Shown here piece after piece: positions 1 to 7,549 of a stretch of DNA of 39,573 nt. The DNA comes from Caldilineaceae bacterium (GTDB taxonomy: Bacteria; Chloroflexota; Anaerolineae; Caldilineales; Caldilineaceae): NCBI GenBank assembly GCA_022824685.1, contig JAJDZJ010000217.1:1-39573 (forward strand). The letters run 5' to 3'. Positions within the stretch are counted from its first letter, which is position 1; every line of letters starts with the position of its first letter. Below the pieces are notes generated by a model. The model was given only the letters and a program-made list of their open reading frames with translations. It made no database searches and had not been told where the DNA came from. The position numbers were made by a program, and so were the translations under genes.

Positions 1-69
1 CTCGCCGACTGAGGGCCTGATCCGCGGCGTCTTCCCGTCGATATTCAGTAAGCGCAGGGTGATTTCCAC
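1..69 (-). CDS. possible N-terminal fragment of the gene carried by the terminal repeat (partial)
   Basis: Reading outward from 69 to 1 there is an open frame of 23 codons beginning with GTG, immediately after a TAA, and running off the window. It would start V/M-E-I-T-L-R-L-L-N-I-D-G-K. Only a weak purine-rich stretch precedes it. The same frame exists in the other repeat copy at 39503. It may be the start of a transposase or another repeated gene, but 23 residues are too few to recognise a family. Confidence 0.25.
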   Translation of the reverse strand, partial: MEITLRLLNIDGKTPRIRPSVGE

Positions 70-137
70 TTATTCTCGCTTTCTTCTGGCCACAATTTCA
101 ACTGAATCGGCCTACAGATTTAGATGCGATTGCCCTG
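1..137. repeat. left copy of 137-bp terminal inverted repeat
   Basis: Bases 1-137 are the exact reverse complement of 39435-39571: base i pairs with base 39572-i for all 137 positions and the match stops sharply at 138. The outward-reading end begins CAGGGCAATCGCATCTAAA. The pattern fits two copies of one element, facing away from each other, with the window lying between their outer ends. An insertion sequence is the most likely source; the family cannot be named from this fragment. An assembly breakpoint at a repeat would look the same. Confidence 0.95.
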
Positions 138-148
138 GGGCCTTTAGT

Positions 149-178
149 TTGTCTCGCCAATTGTCCTCGTTATATAAT
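149..178 (+). promoter_or_regulatory. sigma70-like promoter of the chelatase gene
   Basis: TTGTCT at 149-154 and a perfect TATAAT at 173-178 are separated by 18 bases. Transcription would begin near 185, giving a leader of about 220 bases before the ATG at 405. The -35 box lies only 11 bases from the inner edge of the terminal repeat, so the repeat sits right against this promoter. Confidence 0.5.
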
Positions 179-404
179 GTATCGGATTGTCGGCCCGGCT
201 GCCTGCCATCGTCCTGACCGAAAGCTGACAAACTTTCGCCAGTTCAGTTTTAGCTTCAGGCCGCCTTGCCTCCCGTCGGACCGTCCGCAGCCAGCGAAGG
301 CCGCGCCACGCGACAGGCCATTCAGCCGGCCGCCGCGACATCCATCATTGCCAGACGCCCCGTCGCAGCGTCCGCCGTCTGAACCCTTGAAAGGAAGGGA
401 CAAG
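179..404 (+). other. long untranslated leader of the chelatase gene
   Basis: No convincing gene lies between the promoter and the ATG at 405. A hairpin CGAAAG (219-224) / CTTTCG (233-238) with an 8-base loop is visible. I looked for a cobalamin riboswitch, which would suit a cobalt-chelatase gene, and could not recognise its conserved B12 box. The frame of the downstream gene is open back to 177, but the translation there is low-complexity and unlike the family. The ribosome binding site is AAGGAAGGGA at 391-400. Confidence 0.4.
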
Positions 405-1523
405 ATGCAAGTCATTTATCCATTCACCGCGATTGTTGGCCAGGAGCGCATGAAAAGAGCGCTCATTCTCAACGCAGTCCATCCACTGATCGGCGGAGTA
501 TTGATCAGGGGCGAACGCGGTACGGCCAAATCGACCGCCGCAAGAGGTCTCGCAGCTCTGTTGCCGGCGATAGACGCAGTGGAAGGATGCCCTTTTGCCT
601 GCTATGCGGACAATCCCCTCGGCCTGTGCCATGTCTGCGACGCAAGCTCTCTGAACGGCGAGTTGAAGACCGGATCGCGCAATACCCCCTTCATCGATCT
701 TCCGGTCAGCGCCACTGAAGATCGAGTCGTCGGCACGCTCGACATTGAAAAAGCGATTCGCCAGGGCGAACGCCACTTCGAGCCGGGCATCCTTGCCGCC
801 GCCAACCGCGGTATCCTCTACGTGGATGAGGTCAATCTCCTCGATGACCACGTGGTGGATCTGCTGCTGGACAGCGCGGCCATGGGTGTCAACGTGGTCG
901 AACGAGAAGGCATAAGCGTCCAGCACCCGGCCCGTTTCGTTCTCGTCGGCTCCATGAATCCCGAAGAAGGCGACCTGCGGCCCCAGTTGCTGGATCGTTT
1001 CGCGCACGCAGTTGACGTCGTCGGTATCGACGAACCCAGAGCGCGCGTCGAGATTCTCCGTCGCCGGACACGCTTCGAACAGGACGCGGACCGCTTTACC
1101 CTGGACTTTGCCGATGAAGCGAAGAGCCTGGGCAAACGCATCATCCATGCCCGCCGCCGCTACGACAGCGTAACCTACACCGACAAAGACCTCTACACCA
1201 TCGCCGCTCTGACAAGCAGCTTCAACGTCGACGGGCACCGCGCCGACCTCGTCATTCTCAACACCGCCCGCGCCCAGGCCGCATTCGACGGACGCGACGC
1301 GATCACTGACAGAGACATTCTTCTGGCCGCGGAGCTGGCGCTCCCGCACCGCATGAAGAAGCAGCCGTTCCAGGACACCGCTCTCCAGCCCGAGCAGCTC
1401 GAAGCCAATATGCGCCAGGCCCGTGCCGAAGCGGAGGAGAGCGAAGAGCTGATGGAAGAAGCGGAAGGCGACGCGGCGACGACGGAAAAAAAAGTGACGA
1501 GGGTGATGACTCAGAGGAACTAG
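405..1523 (+). CDS. chlI: AAA+ (ChlI/BchI/CobS-like) half of a fused metal-chelatase gene; short zero-frame product
   Basis: The 372-residue product is the ATPase motor of a Mg/Co chelatase, which remodels the chelatase so that Mg2+ or Co2+ enters a tetrapyrrole. The Walker A motif GERGTAKS is at residues 36-43, the Walker B strand is LYVDEVNLL, and the sensor-1 region is VGSMNPEEGDLRPQLLDRF. A cysteine cluster (CPFAC...CHVC) is typical of the ChlI/ChlD fused cobaltochelatase type. The start at 405 follows a strong AAGGAAGGGA. The zero frame ends at 1523, ten codons after an A8 run at 1486-1493, just as the acidic linker begins. A -1 shift there joins it to the VWA half (1637-2464), giving a product of about 686 residues, the usual length for the fused family. 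No large CobN/ChlH subunit is in the window. Confidence 0.9.
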   Translation: MQVIYPFTAIVGQERMKRALILNAVHPLIGGVLIRGERGTAKSTAARGLAALLPAIDAVEGCPFACYADNPLGLCHVCDASSLNGELKTGSRNTPFIDLPVSATEDRVVGTLDIEKAIRQGERHFEPGILAAANRGILYVDEVNLLDDHVVDLLLDSAAMGVNVVEREGISVQHPARFVLVGSMNPEEGDLRPQLLDRFAHAVDVVGIDEPRARVEILRRRTRFEQDADRFTLDFADEAKSLGKRIIHARRRYDSVTYTDKDLYTIAALTSSFNVDGHRADLVILNTARAQAAFDGRDAITDRDILLAAELALPHRMKKQPFQDTALQPEQLEANMRQARAEAEESEELMEEAEGDAATTEKKVTRVMTQRN

Positions 1524-1545
1524 ATTCCTCGCCGGAGAGCGGCGA
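1486..1545 (+). promoter_or_regulatory. probable -1 ribosomal frameshift site (A8 run plus downstream hairpins)
   Basis: In the zero frame the codons read GAA AAA AAA GTG, so A-AAA-AAA fits the -1 slippery heptamer pattern. After a one-base backward slip translation continues AGT GAC GAG GGT GAT into the acidic, proline-containing linker and the VWA half without a stop. Two hairpins follow: GAGGAA (1514-1519) / TTCCTC (1525-1530), whose loop contains the zero-frame TAG, and TCGCCG (1529-1534) / CGGCGA (1540-1545). They share bases, so only one forms at a time. A purine-rich GCGGAAGGCG at 1461-1470 could act as a stimulatory Shine-Dalgarno. A homopolymer sequencing error is the main alternative. 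Confidence 0.6.
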
Positions 1546-1636
1546 AGGTGGCGTAGCCCAACCGGACGCCGCTCCCCAACAGAGTTCATCACCCGGAGAC
1601 GAAAAGGGCGCTCGCAAACCGGTCGACATCGGTGAA

Positions 1637-2464
1637 GTGTTCGAGGCGCGCAAACTGGATACGCCCCTCGACAAAATGACGCGCGAAAGGTCCGGAAAAC
1701 GTTCCTACAGCCGCACCGACCGGAAACGCGGCCGCTACATCAAGGCCCGGCCCGCCCACGACAACTACGAAGACGTGGCCTTCGACGCCACCCTGCGCAA
1801 CGCCGCCCCTCACCAGAAGGAACGCCGCGAACGCGGGGAAAGCGATCTCGCCCTGCAGCTGCGCATGTCCGACATCCAGCGCAAAATCCGCGTGCGCCGA
1901 ACCGGCAATCTCATCCTCTTTGTCGTTGACGCCAGCTGGTCCATGGCAGCCAGTGAACGAATGGAGGCCACCAAGGGCGCCATCTTCAGCCTCCTGGTCG
2001 AAGCCTATCAACGCCGGGACCAGGTCGGCCTGGTCGTCTTCCAGCGCGACAAGGCTCGCGTCGTGCTGCCCCCCACCAACAGCGTCGAGCTGGCCGAACG
2101 GGCCTTGCAGGACCTTCCCGTCGGCGGCAAGACCCCGCTCAGCAGCGGCCTCCTGGCCACCTGGCAGGTCGTCGAGAACGCCCAGCGCCGCGATCCGGAA
2201 CTTCGCCCCCTCGTGATGCTGCTGACCGACGGGGCCGGCAATGTCAGCATGACCGGTATGCCTGCCCAGGAAGAAGCGATGAAGATGGCCTCGCTCTTCG
2301 ACAACGAGGACGTGCGCACCATCGTCATCAACATGGAGCACATGGCCTTCGACCGCGGTCTGGCCCAGGCCCTAGCGGAGCAGATGGGCGGCGTCTGCTA
2401 CAATCTTCCCGAGTTGCGGGCTGACACGCTCCTCAACACTGTCAAGCGGGAGATCGGTGGGTAA
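1637..2464 (+). CDS. chlD: VWA (ChlD/CobT-like) half of the fused metal-chelatase gene, -1 frame
   Basis: This frame carries the integrin-I (von Willebrand A) domain of the chelatase D subunit, which binds metal through a MIDAS site and bridges the ATPase ring to the catalytic subunit. The MIDAS residues are complete: VVDASWSMA (DxSxS), GGKTPLSSG (Thr) and LLTDGAGN (Asp). The -1 frame is open upstream of the nominal GTG at 1637 right back to the A8 run, and encodes an acidic Ser/Pro/Asp/Glu-rich linker as expected between the two domains. It is therefore most likely translated as the C-terminal part of a fusion starting at 405, not from 1637, where I see no good ribosome binding site. Confidence 0.85.
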   Translation: MFEARKLDTPLDKMTRERSGKRSYSRTDRKRGRYIKARPAHDNYEDVAFDATLRNAAPHQKERRERGESDLALQLRMSDIQRKIRVRRTGNLILFVVDASWSMAASERMEATKGAIFSLLVEAYQRRDQVGLVVFQRDKARVVLPPTNSVELAERALQDLPVGGKTPLSSGLLATWQVVENAQRRDPELRPLVMLLTDGAGNVSMTGMPAQEEAMKMASLFDNEDVRTIVINMEHMAFDRGLAQALAEQMGGVCYNLPELRADTLLNTVKREIGG

Positions 2465-2542
2465 GCGGCAAGCTGGGTCCCCTGGCGCGCCAATCGCCAG
2501 TCCTATTGTCAGAGTTCGAATGCACTTTGAGAGAACAGCGAG

Positions 2543-3883
2543 ATGACAACCGATCCGCGCAGGCAAACCAGCGCTGTCCCGCTCAAGGGCTCCTGGGAAG
2601 CGCTGTACAACGAGGCCATGTCACTGTCCCGGCAGGGCAGCAACGAGGCCTTGGCCAAACTTGAATTCCTGGTCCGGCGTCTGACCCGCCTGCCCATGTC
2701 GCGCCGGCTCGCCCAGGACCAAAGACTGCAGACCATCCTCGAACAAAGTGTGCTCGGTCTTCAGTCCCACTTTGCGCGCCGTAACCGCCTCGACGAAATG
2801 GCGTCAATCGACGAAGACGTTTGGAAAGTACTGGGCGAAGACGCTCGTTATATCTGGCGGGAAAACCAGGCACGCGCGTACTGGTGGCAGGGCCGGCATA
2901 GTGAGGCTGCCGAACTCCTGCGCGTCGAACTGGAAAATGTCCCTTTCGACGTCGACCACCACTGGTTGCTGTTCTCCATACTTGCTGACGACAATAAGAT
3001 CGAGGAGGCCGAGGCGTTCATACAGGCGATTGTCGTCGAACTCAAGAACTATTTCAGGTCGCGAGAGTTTCCCGAGACCGTCGTTGACGATGTGGAAATG
3101 CAGACGCTTTTTAAGAAACTCCGCGATAATGAAAACCCACCCCACAGTTTGTCGGTCCAATTTGGATTCCTGCACTTCCTGCGCAGTTGCCTCGCGCTGG
3201 AAAAGCAGAACTGGCAGCAGGCAGCCGACGACTTCGCGACCGCGACCAAAGTGTCACCAGACTACAACGACCGCTGGCATCTCATCTACCGGCCGCTTGT
3301 CCTGAACAGCCAGGGCAAGCTGGCCCAGCGAGCGCTCAATCGCGAGCAAAACGCCGTATCGCAGGGCTTCTGGCGCGGCCTTTCCGGCTATTACACCGAA
3401 GATCGCAAGGGCGCCGCCGTAGAGTGGCGGCGCGTGATCCAGACGCCGCTCGAAGAAGTGACGCTCTCCGCTGTCGGGGACTGGATTCTATCGCACTACT
3501 ACCTGAACGCCGTCCAGCCCTCTTCTCAGCCCGCTCCTGGAAGTCCGCAAGAAGAGGATGCACAGAACGGCGCCGAACTGGCGGACAACGTTCGCCAGGG
3601 ACTGCAGGCAGCTCTGAATCTGTTAGGGCAGGAAAGAACGCGGCGCGACCCGCTTGTACTTGGCCTCGCCGCGCTTGGGTGGGGTATAAACGACAACAGA
3701 GAACACCTGCAGCGAAACCTGCATCATGCCCTTGAAATCCTGCGCGCTACTTTTCAGGACAACAAGCTCTCCGTCTTTAACTGGTACTTCTTCCGAGATC
3801 TGCTGGCGCCGGAACTCTTTTCAGAGATCGAGAGCAGCTTCCACAGACCGTGGCCCGCCCGACAAGAGGCCGCCGGCAAGTAA
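2543..3883 (+). CDS. alpha-helical repeat (TPR-like) protein of unknown function
   Basis: The 446-residue soluble product has no signal peptide or membrane segment. It is helix-rich with recurring aromatic/Ala patterns of the tetratricopeptide kind (for example NQARAYWWQGRHSEAAELLRV near residue 110, and WQQAADDFATA further on), suggesting a scaffold or partner-binding protein. I do not recognise a family. It starts 78 bases after the chelatase VWA half on the same strand, so co-transcription with the chelatase is likely. The ATG at 2543 is preceded by a purine-rich GAGAACAGCGAG. It converges with the PHP gene on the other strand. Confidence 0.75.
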   Translation: MTTDPRRQTSAVPLKGSWEALYNEAMSLSRQGSNEALAKLEFLVRRLTRLPMSRRLAQDQRLQTILEQSVLGLQSHFARRNRLDEMASIDEDVWKVLGEDARYIWRENQARAYWWQGRHSEAAELLRVELENVPFDVDHHWLLFSILADDNKIEEAEAFIQAIVVELKNYFRSREFPETVVDDVEMQTLFKKLRDNENPPHSLSVQFGFLHFLRSCLALEKQNWQQAADDFATATKVSPDYNDRWHLIYRPLVLNSQGKLAQRALNREQNAVSQGFWRGLSGYYTEDRKGAAVEWRRVIQTPLEEVTLSAVGDWILSHYYLNAVQPSSQPAPGSPQEEDAQNGAELADNVRQGLQAALNLLGQERTRRDPLVLGLAALGWGINDNREHLQRNLHHALEILRATFQDNKLSVFNWYFFRDLLAPELFSEIESSFHRPWPARQEAAGK

Positions 3884-3897
3884 CCTTGGCATCCCCT

Positions 3898-3916
3898 CGG
3901 CGCAGAGACTGCGCCG
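3898..3916. terminator. hairpin between convergent genes
   Basis: CGGCGCAG (3898-3905) and CTGCGCCG (3909-3916) form a perfect 8-bp stem with a 3-base AGA loop, in the 39-base gap between two convergent genes. There is no T-tract on either side, so it is not a textbook intrinsic terminator. Its position suggests a bidirectional transcript end or 3' stabiliser. Confidence 0.45.
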
Positions 3917-3922
3917 TCCCCC

Positions 3923-4612
3923 TCACTTCCCATACGAATGCAGCACGCCGCCGTAGGGGACCGGCCTGATCCGCTTTCGCCACTTCGCCCACGTGCTCAT
4001 CAGATGGGGCCAGAATGGGCTCTCCTTCCCCTTCGGTTTGGCGCCCTGCAGCGCGTCCACGAACGACTCTGCATCATCTTCGAACGCCGGCATCTCCACA
4101 TAACAGTGCCCCAGTTCGAATGGAATATGCGCGTCGCTGCCGGCCGTGATCAACAGCCCCCGCTCCTGCGCCAGTGCCAGCGCTGCAAGATTGTCCTGCG
4201 GCCGCACGCAACGTGCGTTGCGCACCTCGATCGCGTCAACCTGGTCTATCACCTCCAACACGTTCGCCATACCCATCGCCGAGTTTCGTAACGAGTCCAG
4301 CGGATGGGGAATCGCAATCACCGCGCCCTGCTCGCGCAGCCGTCTTATCGTTTCTTGCGGCGACAGGTCCCGCGGCACCTCCTCCTTCACGAAGTACGCG
4401 ATCAGCTCACCGTGCGTGGTCATGATCTCTTCCCCGACGATAATCAGATCCGGGGCCAGCTCCTTCGCCCTCAGGGCACCCGCCAGGTTGTTGTGTTCGG
4501 TGATCGCCAGCTTATCCAGGCCCAAACTGCGCGCACGCGCGATCGCGGCCTCCGGCCTGGTCAAACAGTCTTTGCTGTAGATAGTGTGGGAGTGCAGGTC
4601 GACTTTCCACAT
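3923..4612 (-). CDS. PHP-domain metal-dependent phosphoesterase
   Basis: The 229-residue product has the full PHP metal-binding set: DLHSHT (His7, His9), TEHN (His40), GEE (Glu61), His67, IPHP (His103) and GSDAH (Asp160, His162). PHP proteins hydrolyse phosphoester bonds in small molecules or nucleic-acid ends with a trinuclear metal centre. The substrate cannot be told from sequence; stand-alone PHP proteins of this size include relatives of nucleoside 3',5'-bisphosphate phosphatases. It lies 60 bases downstream of the UPF0104-like membrane gene on the same strand, so the two probably share a transcript. Confidence 0.85.
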   Translation of the reverse strand: MWKVDLHSHTIYSKDCLTRPEAAIARARSLGLDKLAITEHNNLAGALRAKELAPDLIIVGEEIMTTHGELIAYFVKEEVPRDLSPQETIRRLREQGAVIAIPHPLDSLRNSAMGMANVLEVIDQVDAIEVRNARCVRPQDNLAALALAQERGLLITAGSDAHIPFELGHCYVEMPAFEDDAESFVDALQGAKPKGKESPFWPHLMSTWAKWRKRIRPVPYGGVLHSYGK

Positions 4613-4672
4613 TGTATTGTGTTGCCCCGTTACGTGAACCCAAGCATGTTGATCGGCGTTTCCTTACCCAGA

Positions 4673-5662
4673 TCAGGCCTTCTGCGCCTCTGTCTCAGGT
4701 TTCTTCTGTGTCGTCAGCAGATGCGGCCAGAGCGCCAGACAGACAAGGCCGATGGCGACGCCGAACCACAGCGTGGCAAAACGGATCAACAGCGCGGCCG
4801 CCGCTGCCGCCGGCCGCGACAGACCCAGCAGCTGGATGCTGAGAGCCGCCAGCGAACTCTCGACGCCCCCCAGTCCTCCTGGGGTCGCCACCACCGCGCC
4901 GACCACCGTGCTCATATTGAATGCGGATATTGAAGTCAGCATCGCGCCGACCCCCGCGACCGCGCCAAAGCCCAACAGGACCAGGTAGAAGGCCAGGCCC
5001 TGGCTCGCCCAGCTGACAACGCCGAACAGGACCGAGGCAACCAGGTACTTCGGCTGCAGCAGAAAATAGCTGCTCTCGTAGAATAGGGTCAGCTTGTCCG
5101 CAAAGCGGTTCACCAGCGGCAACCGGTGACCCAGCCCCAAACACCACAGCGCAAGCGGCCGAATCTGGATCGCGACAATGATCGCAGCGATCGCCAGCAG
5201 CGCGGTCACCGCCGCCAGTCGAATCCTTGCGTTGTCAACCGCCAGCAGACCGATCCCCGCCAGCAGGATCATCGCCAGCCCGTCCGTCATCCGCTCGGCC
5301 AGAACCACGGGGGCCACCACCGAAACCGGTGCGCCGCTGACATTGCGCACCATGAACGCCCTTACAAACTCGCCAACCTTTCCCGGTGTCATCATCATCA
5401 GAAAGCTGATGCCGTAAATGCGGGCGCTCTGTCCGAAACCGATCGGCGTCCGGATCAACCAGAGATACCAGTGCCATTTGAGTAGCCGCATCCCAAAGTT
5501 CACCAGGGTCAGCGCAAGCGTCGGCGCCAGCCATACCCACGGGAAGTCTGCCAGCAACGCCGACAACTGGCGCCAGTCGCCGTAAACAATCAACCCGATA
5601 TACACCAAAAGGGCCAGCAGCAGCGACCATAGAAGTTGTACGCCCAGCCGTTTCCGGTCCAT
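4673..5662 (-). CDS. UPF0104 / lysylphosphatidylglycerol-synthase transmembrane-domain family protein
   Basis: The 329-residue polytopic membrane protein has about eight hydrophobic segments beginning at residue 8. The two family signatures are present: TPGKVGEFVRA (near residue 92) and TPGGLGGVE (near residue 261). This family corresponds to the lipid-flipping half of MprF without the synthase domain, and members are thought to move lipids or lipid-linked sugars across the membrane. That role is family knowledge, not visible here. A C-terminal KKPETEAQKA tail is polar. The ATG at 5662 follows a 141-base gap after menH. Confidence 0.85.
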   Translation of the reverse strand: MDRKRLGVQLLWSLLLALLVYIGLIVYGDWRQLSALLADFPWVWLAPTLALTLVNFGMRLLKWHWYLWLIRTPIGFGQSARIYGISFLMMMTPGKVGEFVRAFMVRNVSGAPVSVVAPVVLAERMTDGLAMILLAGIGLLAVDNARIRLAAVTALLAIAAIIVAIQIRPLALWCLGLGHRLPLVNRFADKLTLFYESSYFLLQPKYLVASVLFGVVSWASQGLAFYLVLLGFGAVAGVGAMLTSISAFNMSTVVGAVVATPGGLGGVESSLAALSIQLLGLSRPAAAAAALLIRFATLWFGVAIGLVCLALWPHLLTTQKKPETEAQKA

Positions 5663-5803
5663 TTCTCGTCCGCAACTGTGTGCCAGGCATCAAAACTCCC
5701 GTGTTTCTGCCCAACGTGTGCAGCAATTATAGCCCGACCCCGCGGTTCAGCTTAATCTGGCGCGCCGGAGGGGGCCGCAATGCCCGCCGACCGCAGTACT
5801 ACC

Positions 5804-6643
5804 CTATGCGACAGTGGATGACCTCGCGGCTGAACGCCAGAAGCTGAGTACCGCCCGCGTAAAGGCCCTTGGCCTCTCAAGGTGGATGGCGTGACCGGTC
5901 GCCGGGAAAGTGATCAGTCGCGCGTCTGGAATGCTGTCAGCCATCCGCTGGTTTTCTCCGACGAACTTTCTGTCTTCAGCCCCCGCGAGGAGGAGAGTTG
6001 GAGCCGCCAGCGAAGGCAGTTTGGCATGGAGTCCGGATTGAGCCCCTGTTCCCATCCCTCTCAGACTGTTCGCCAAGCCAGTGGGTCGGTTCTTCAGGCG
6101 CTGCGCCCGCAGCTGCGCCCGCCGCTCTTCCGAGAGATTCCGCCGCTGGCTCTTCCACATCGGCAGAGATTCCCAGTAGTCGACGAACGCCTCGATGCCA
6201 TCCTTCTCGATGTGGTCCGCCAGCGCATTGTCCCATCCCCTCCGCTCGGCGCGTTCTGCCGCCGACGCCAGCCCCGGAGAGGCGCTCGCCAGCGTCAACG
6301 TCTTCGTCCGACCAGGAAAGGCCAACGCGAAATAGAGCGCAAGACGCCCGCCCATCGAATAGCCCAACAGATGGACCGCCTCCTCCGTGACGCCCGCCAG
6401 CAGCCCATCCAGATCGTCCGCCGCCCGCCTCATCTTGTAACGGGAGGAAGCGCGTGGATGCGGCGAGCGGCCATGGCCCAGCAGGTCCGGCGCCAGCGCC
6501 CGAAATCCCTCCGCCGCAAACGCCTGACCTGCCGCGGCCCAACTCCCCCCGTGCCCGGTGAACCCGTGCAGGAGCAGGACCGGCGTGTTTCCGTCATCCC
6601 CCCAACTGTGCAAGTGGTAGGTGACATTCACGGGCGCTGGCAT
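5804..6643 (-). CDS. menH: 2-succinyl-6-hydroxy-2,4-cyclohexadiene-1-carboxylate synthase (MenH)
   Basis: This 279-residue alpha/beta hydrolase eliminates pyruvate from SEPHCHC in the third step of the classical menaquinone pathway. The nucleophile elbow GYSMGGR contains Ser96, and Asp224 (GAEDRKF) and His251 (TGHAIHLE) complete the triad. The oxyanion motif HGFTGHG is at residues 26-32. The GYSMGGRLAL elbow and the Arg-rich lid (RRNLSEERR) are typical of MenH and not of general esterases. It is the last gene of the menE-phyH-menH block, 18 bases after phyH. Confidence 0.88.
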   Translation of the reverse strand: MPAPVNVTYHLHSWGDDGNTPVLLLHGFTGHGGSWAAAGQAFAAEGFRALAPDLLGHGRSPHPRASSRYKMRRAADDLDGLLAGVTEEAVHLLGYSMGGRLALYFALAFPGRTKTLTLASASPGLASAAERAERRGWDNALADHIEKDGIEAFVDYWESLPMWKSQRRNLSEERRAQLRAQRLKNRPTGLANSLRGMGTGAQSGLHAKLPSLAAPTLLLAGAEDRKFVGENQRMADSIPDARLITFPATGHAIHLERPRAFTRAVLSFWRSAARSSTVA

Positions 6644-6661
6644 TCAGGAACGGATCCCCCG

Positions 6662-7549
6662 TCAATTCCTGCTCTGCCACCGGTTGCTCTCCGGCGCCGA
6701 AAGCGGGAAACCTTCGCCCATCAGCTCCTCGCCGTCACCCACCGTGAAATTCGGTATCAACGGATGGCCCGGCGACTGGTCCAGCTTTACCCTCACGCCC
6801 TCTGCCATGAAGATCATCACGTGGGCCCGCCGCTGGCGGGAGGTTACATTCGCCGGGGTCGCATGAAAATTGAGACAGTGGTGGAACATGCACTCCCCGG
6901 CCTTCAGCTCGACCGGCTTCCCTATATCCGCTGGCTCGTAGGCCATCTTCTGGCGCTCGGACTCCTCGATCTCGCGTCCCTCTGCCTCCGCGGCCGCACG
7001 CGCCGCCAGCTCCGCCGCATAGGACTCAAGTCCAAATCGAGGGTCCTTATGGCTTCCGGGCACCACGTGCATGCAGCCGTTCTCCGGGGTCGCGTCATCC
7101 AGCGCCAGCCAGCAGGTTACGATGCGGGGTTCCCGCAACGGCCACAGGTAGAAGTCCTGGTGAAAGCGAAAGTGTCCGTTGTCTCCCGGCGGCTTCGATA
7201 TGATCTGATCATGCCACAGACGCACGCGCGGCGTGTTTAACAGCGCGCACGCCACGCCGGAAATCACCGGGTGGTGGAGCAGCCGCTCATACAGCGGCTC
7301 CCGCTTGAACATATTCACATACTGGGTGATGACGCGCTTGGACTGCTCCTCGGAGGCATCCTCCATTGCCGCGCCCCGCCGGTGCCCAAACTTGAACTCC
7401 ACCTCCGAATCATCGCCGCCGGCCGATTCGATGGCGATCACCTTGTCAAGAGCGCCGCGCATTTCATCGACCTCAGCCATCTCCAGTACCTGGCCATAGC
7501 GCAGGTAACCGTTCTCGGCGAAGAAATCGATCTGTTCCTGACTGATCAT
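6662..7549 (-). CDS. phytanoyl-CoA dioxygenase (PhyH) family Fe(II)/2-oxoglutarate oxygenase embedded in the men operon
   Basis: The 295-residue cupin-fold oxygenase has an intact iron site: His130-Gln-Asp132 (FHQDFYLW) and probably His229 (NFHATPANVTS), followed by an Arg (RQRRA) placed to bind 2-oxoglutarate. The signature ENGCMHVVPGSHKD is also clear. Such enzymes hydroxylate a C-H bond using O2 and 2-oxoglutarate. Its ATG overlaps the menE stop by four bases (ATGA at 7549-7546) and it ends 18 bases before menH, so it is translationally coupled into a menaquinone operon. No PhyH step belongs to the known pathway. It could tailor menaquinone or an intermediate, or simply be carried along; the substrate is unknown. 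Confidence 0.85.
   Translation of the reverse strand: MISQEQIDFFAENGYLRYGQVLEMAEVDEMRGALDKVIAIESAGGDDSEVEFKFGHRRGAAMEDASEEQSKRVITQYVNMFKREPLYERLLHHPVISGVACALLNTPRVRLWHDQIISKPPGDNGHFRFHQDFYLWPLREPRIVTCWLALDDATPENGCMHVVPGSHKDPRFGLESYAAELAARAAAEAEGREIEESERQKMAYEPADIGKPVELKAGECMFHHCLNFHATPANVTSRQRRAHVMIFMAEGVRVKLDQSPGHPLIPNFTVGDGEELMGEGFPLSAPESNRWQSRN

Noticed and set aside
179..404. Cobalamin riboswitch in the chelatase leader
   Set aside because: The leader is long enough, but the conserved B12 box and core were not found.
345..1592. Long open frame on the minus strand opposite the chelatase ATPase gene
   Set aside because: It mirrors the third-position GC of the real gene, has no recognisable domain or ribosome binding site, and overlaps the chelatase entirely.
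5882..7240. 452-codon + strand frame across menH and phyH
   Set aside because: The translation is Arg/Pro-rich with no domain, and it is antisense to two well-supported genes.
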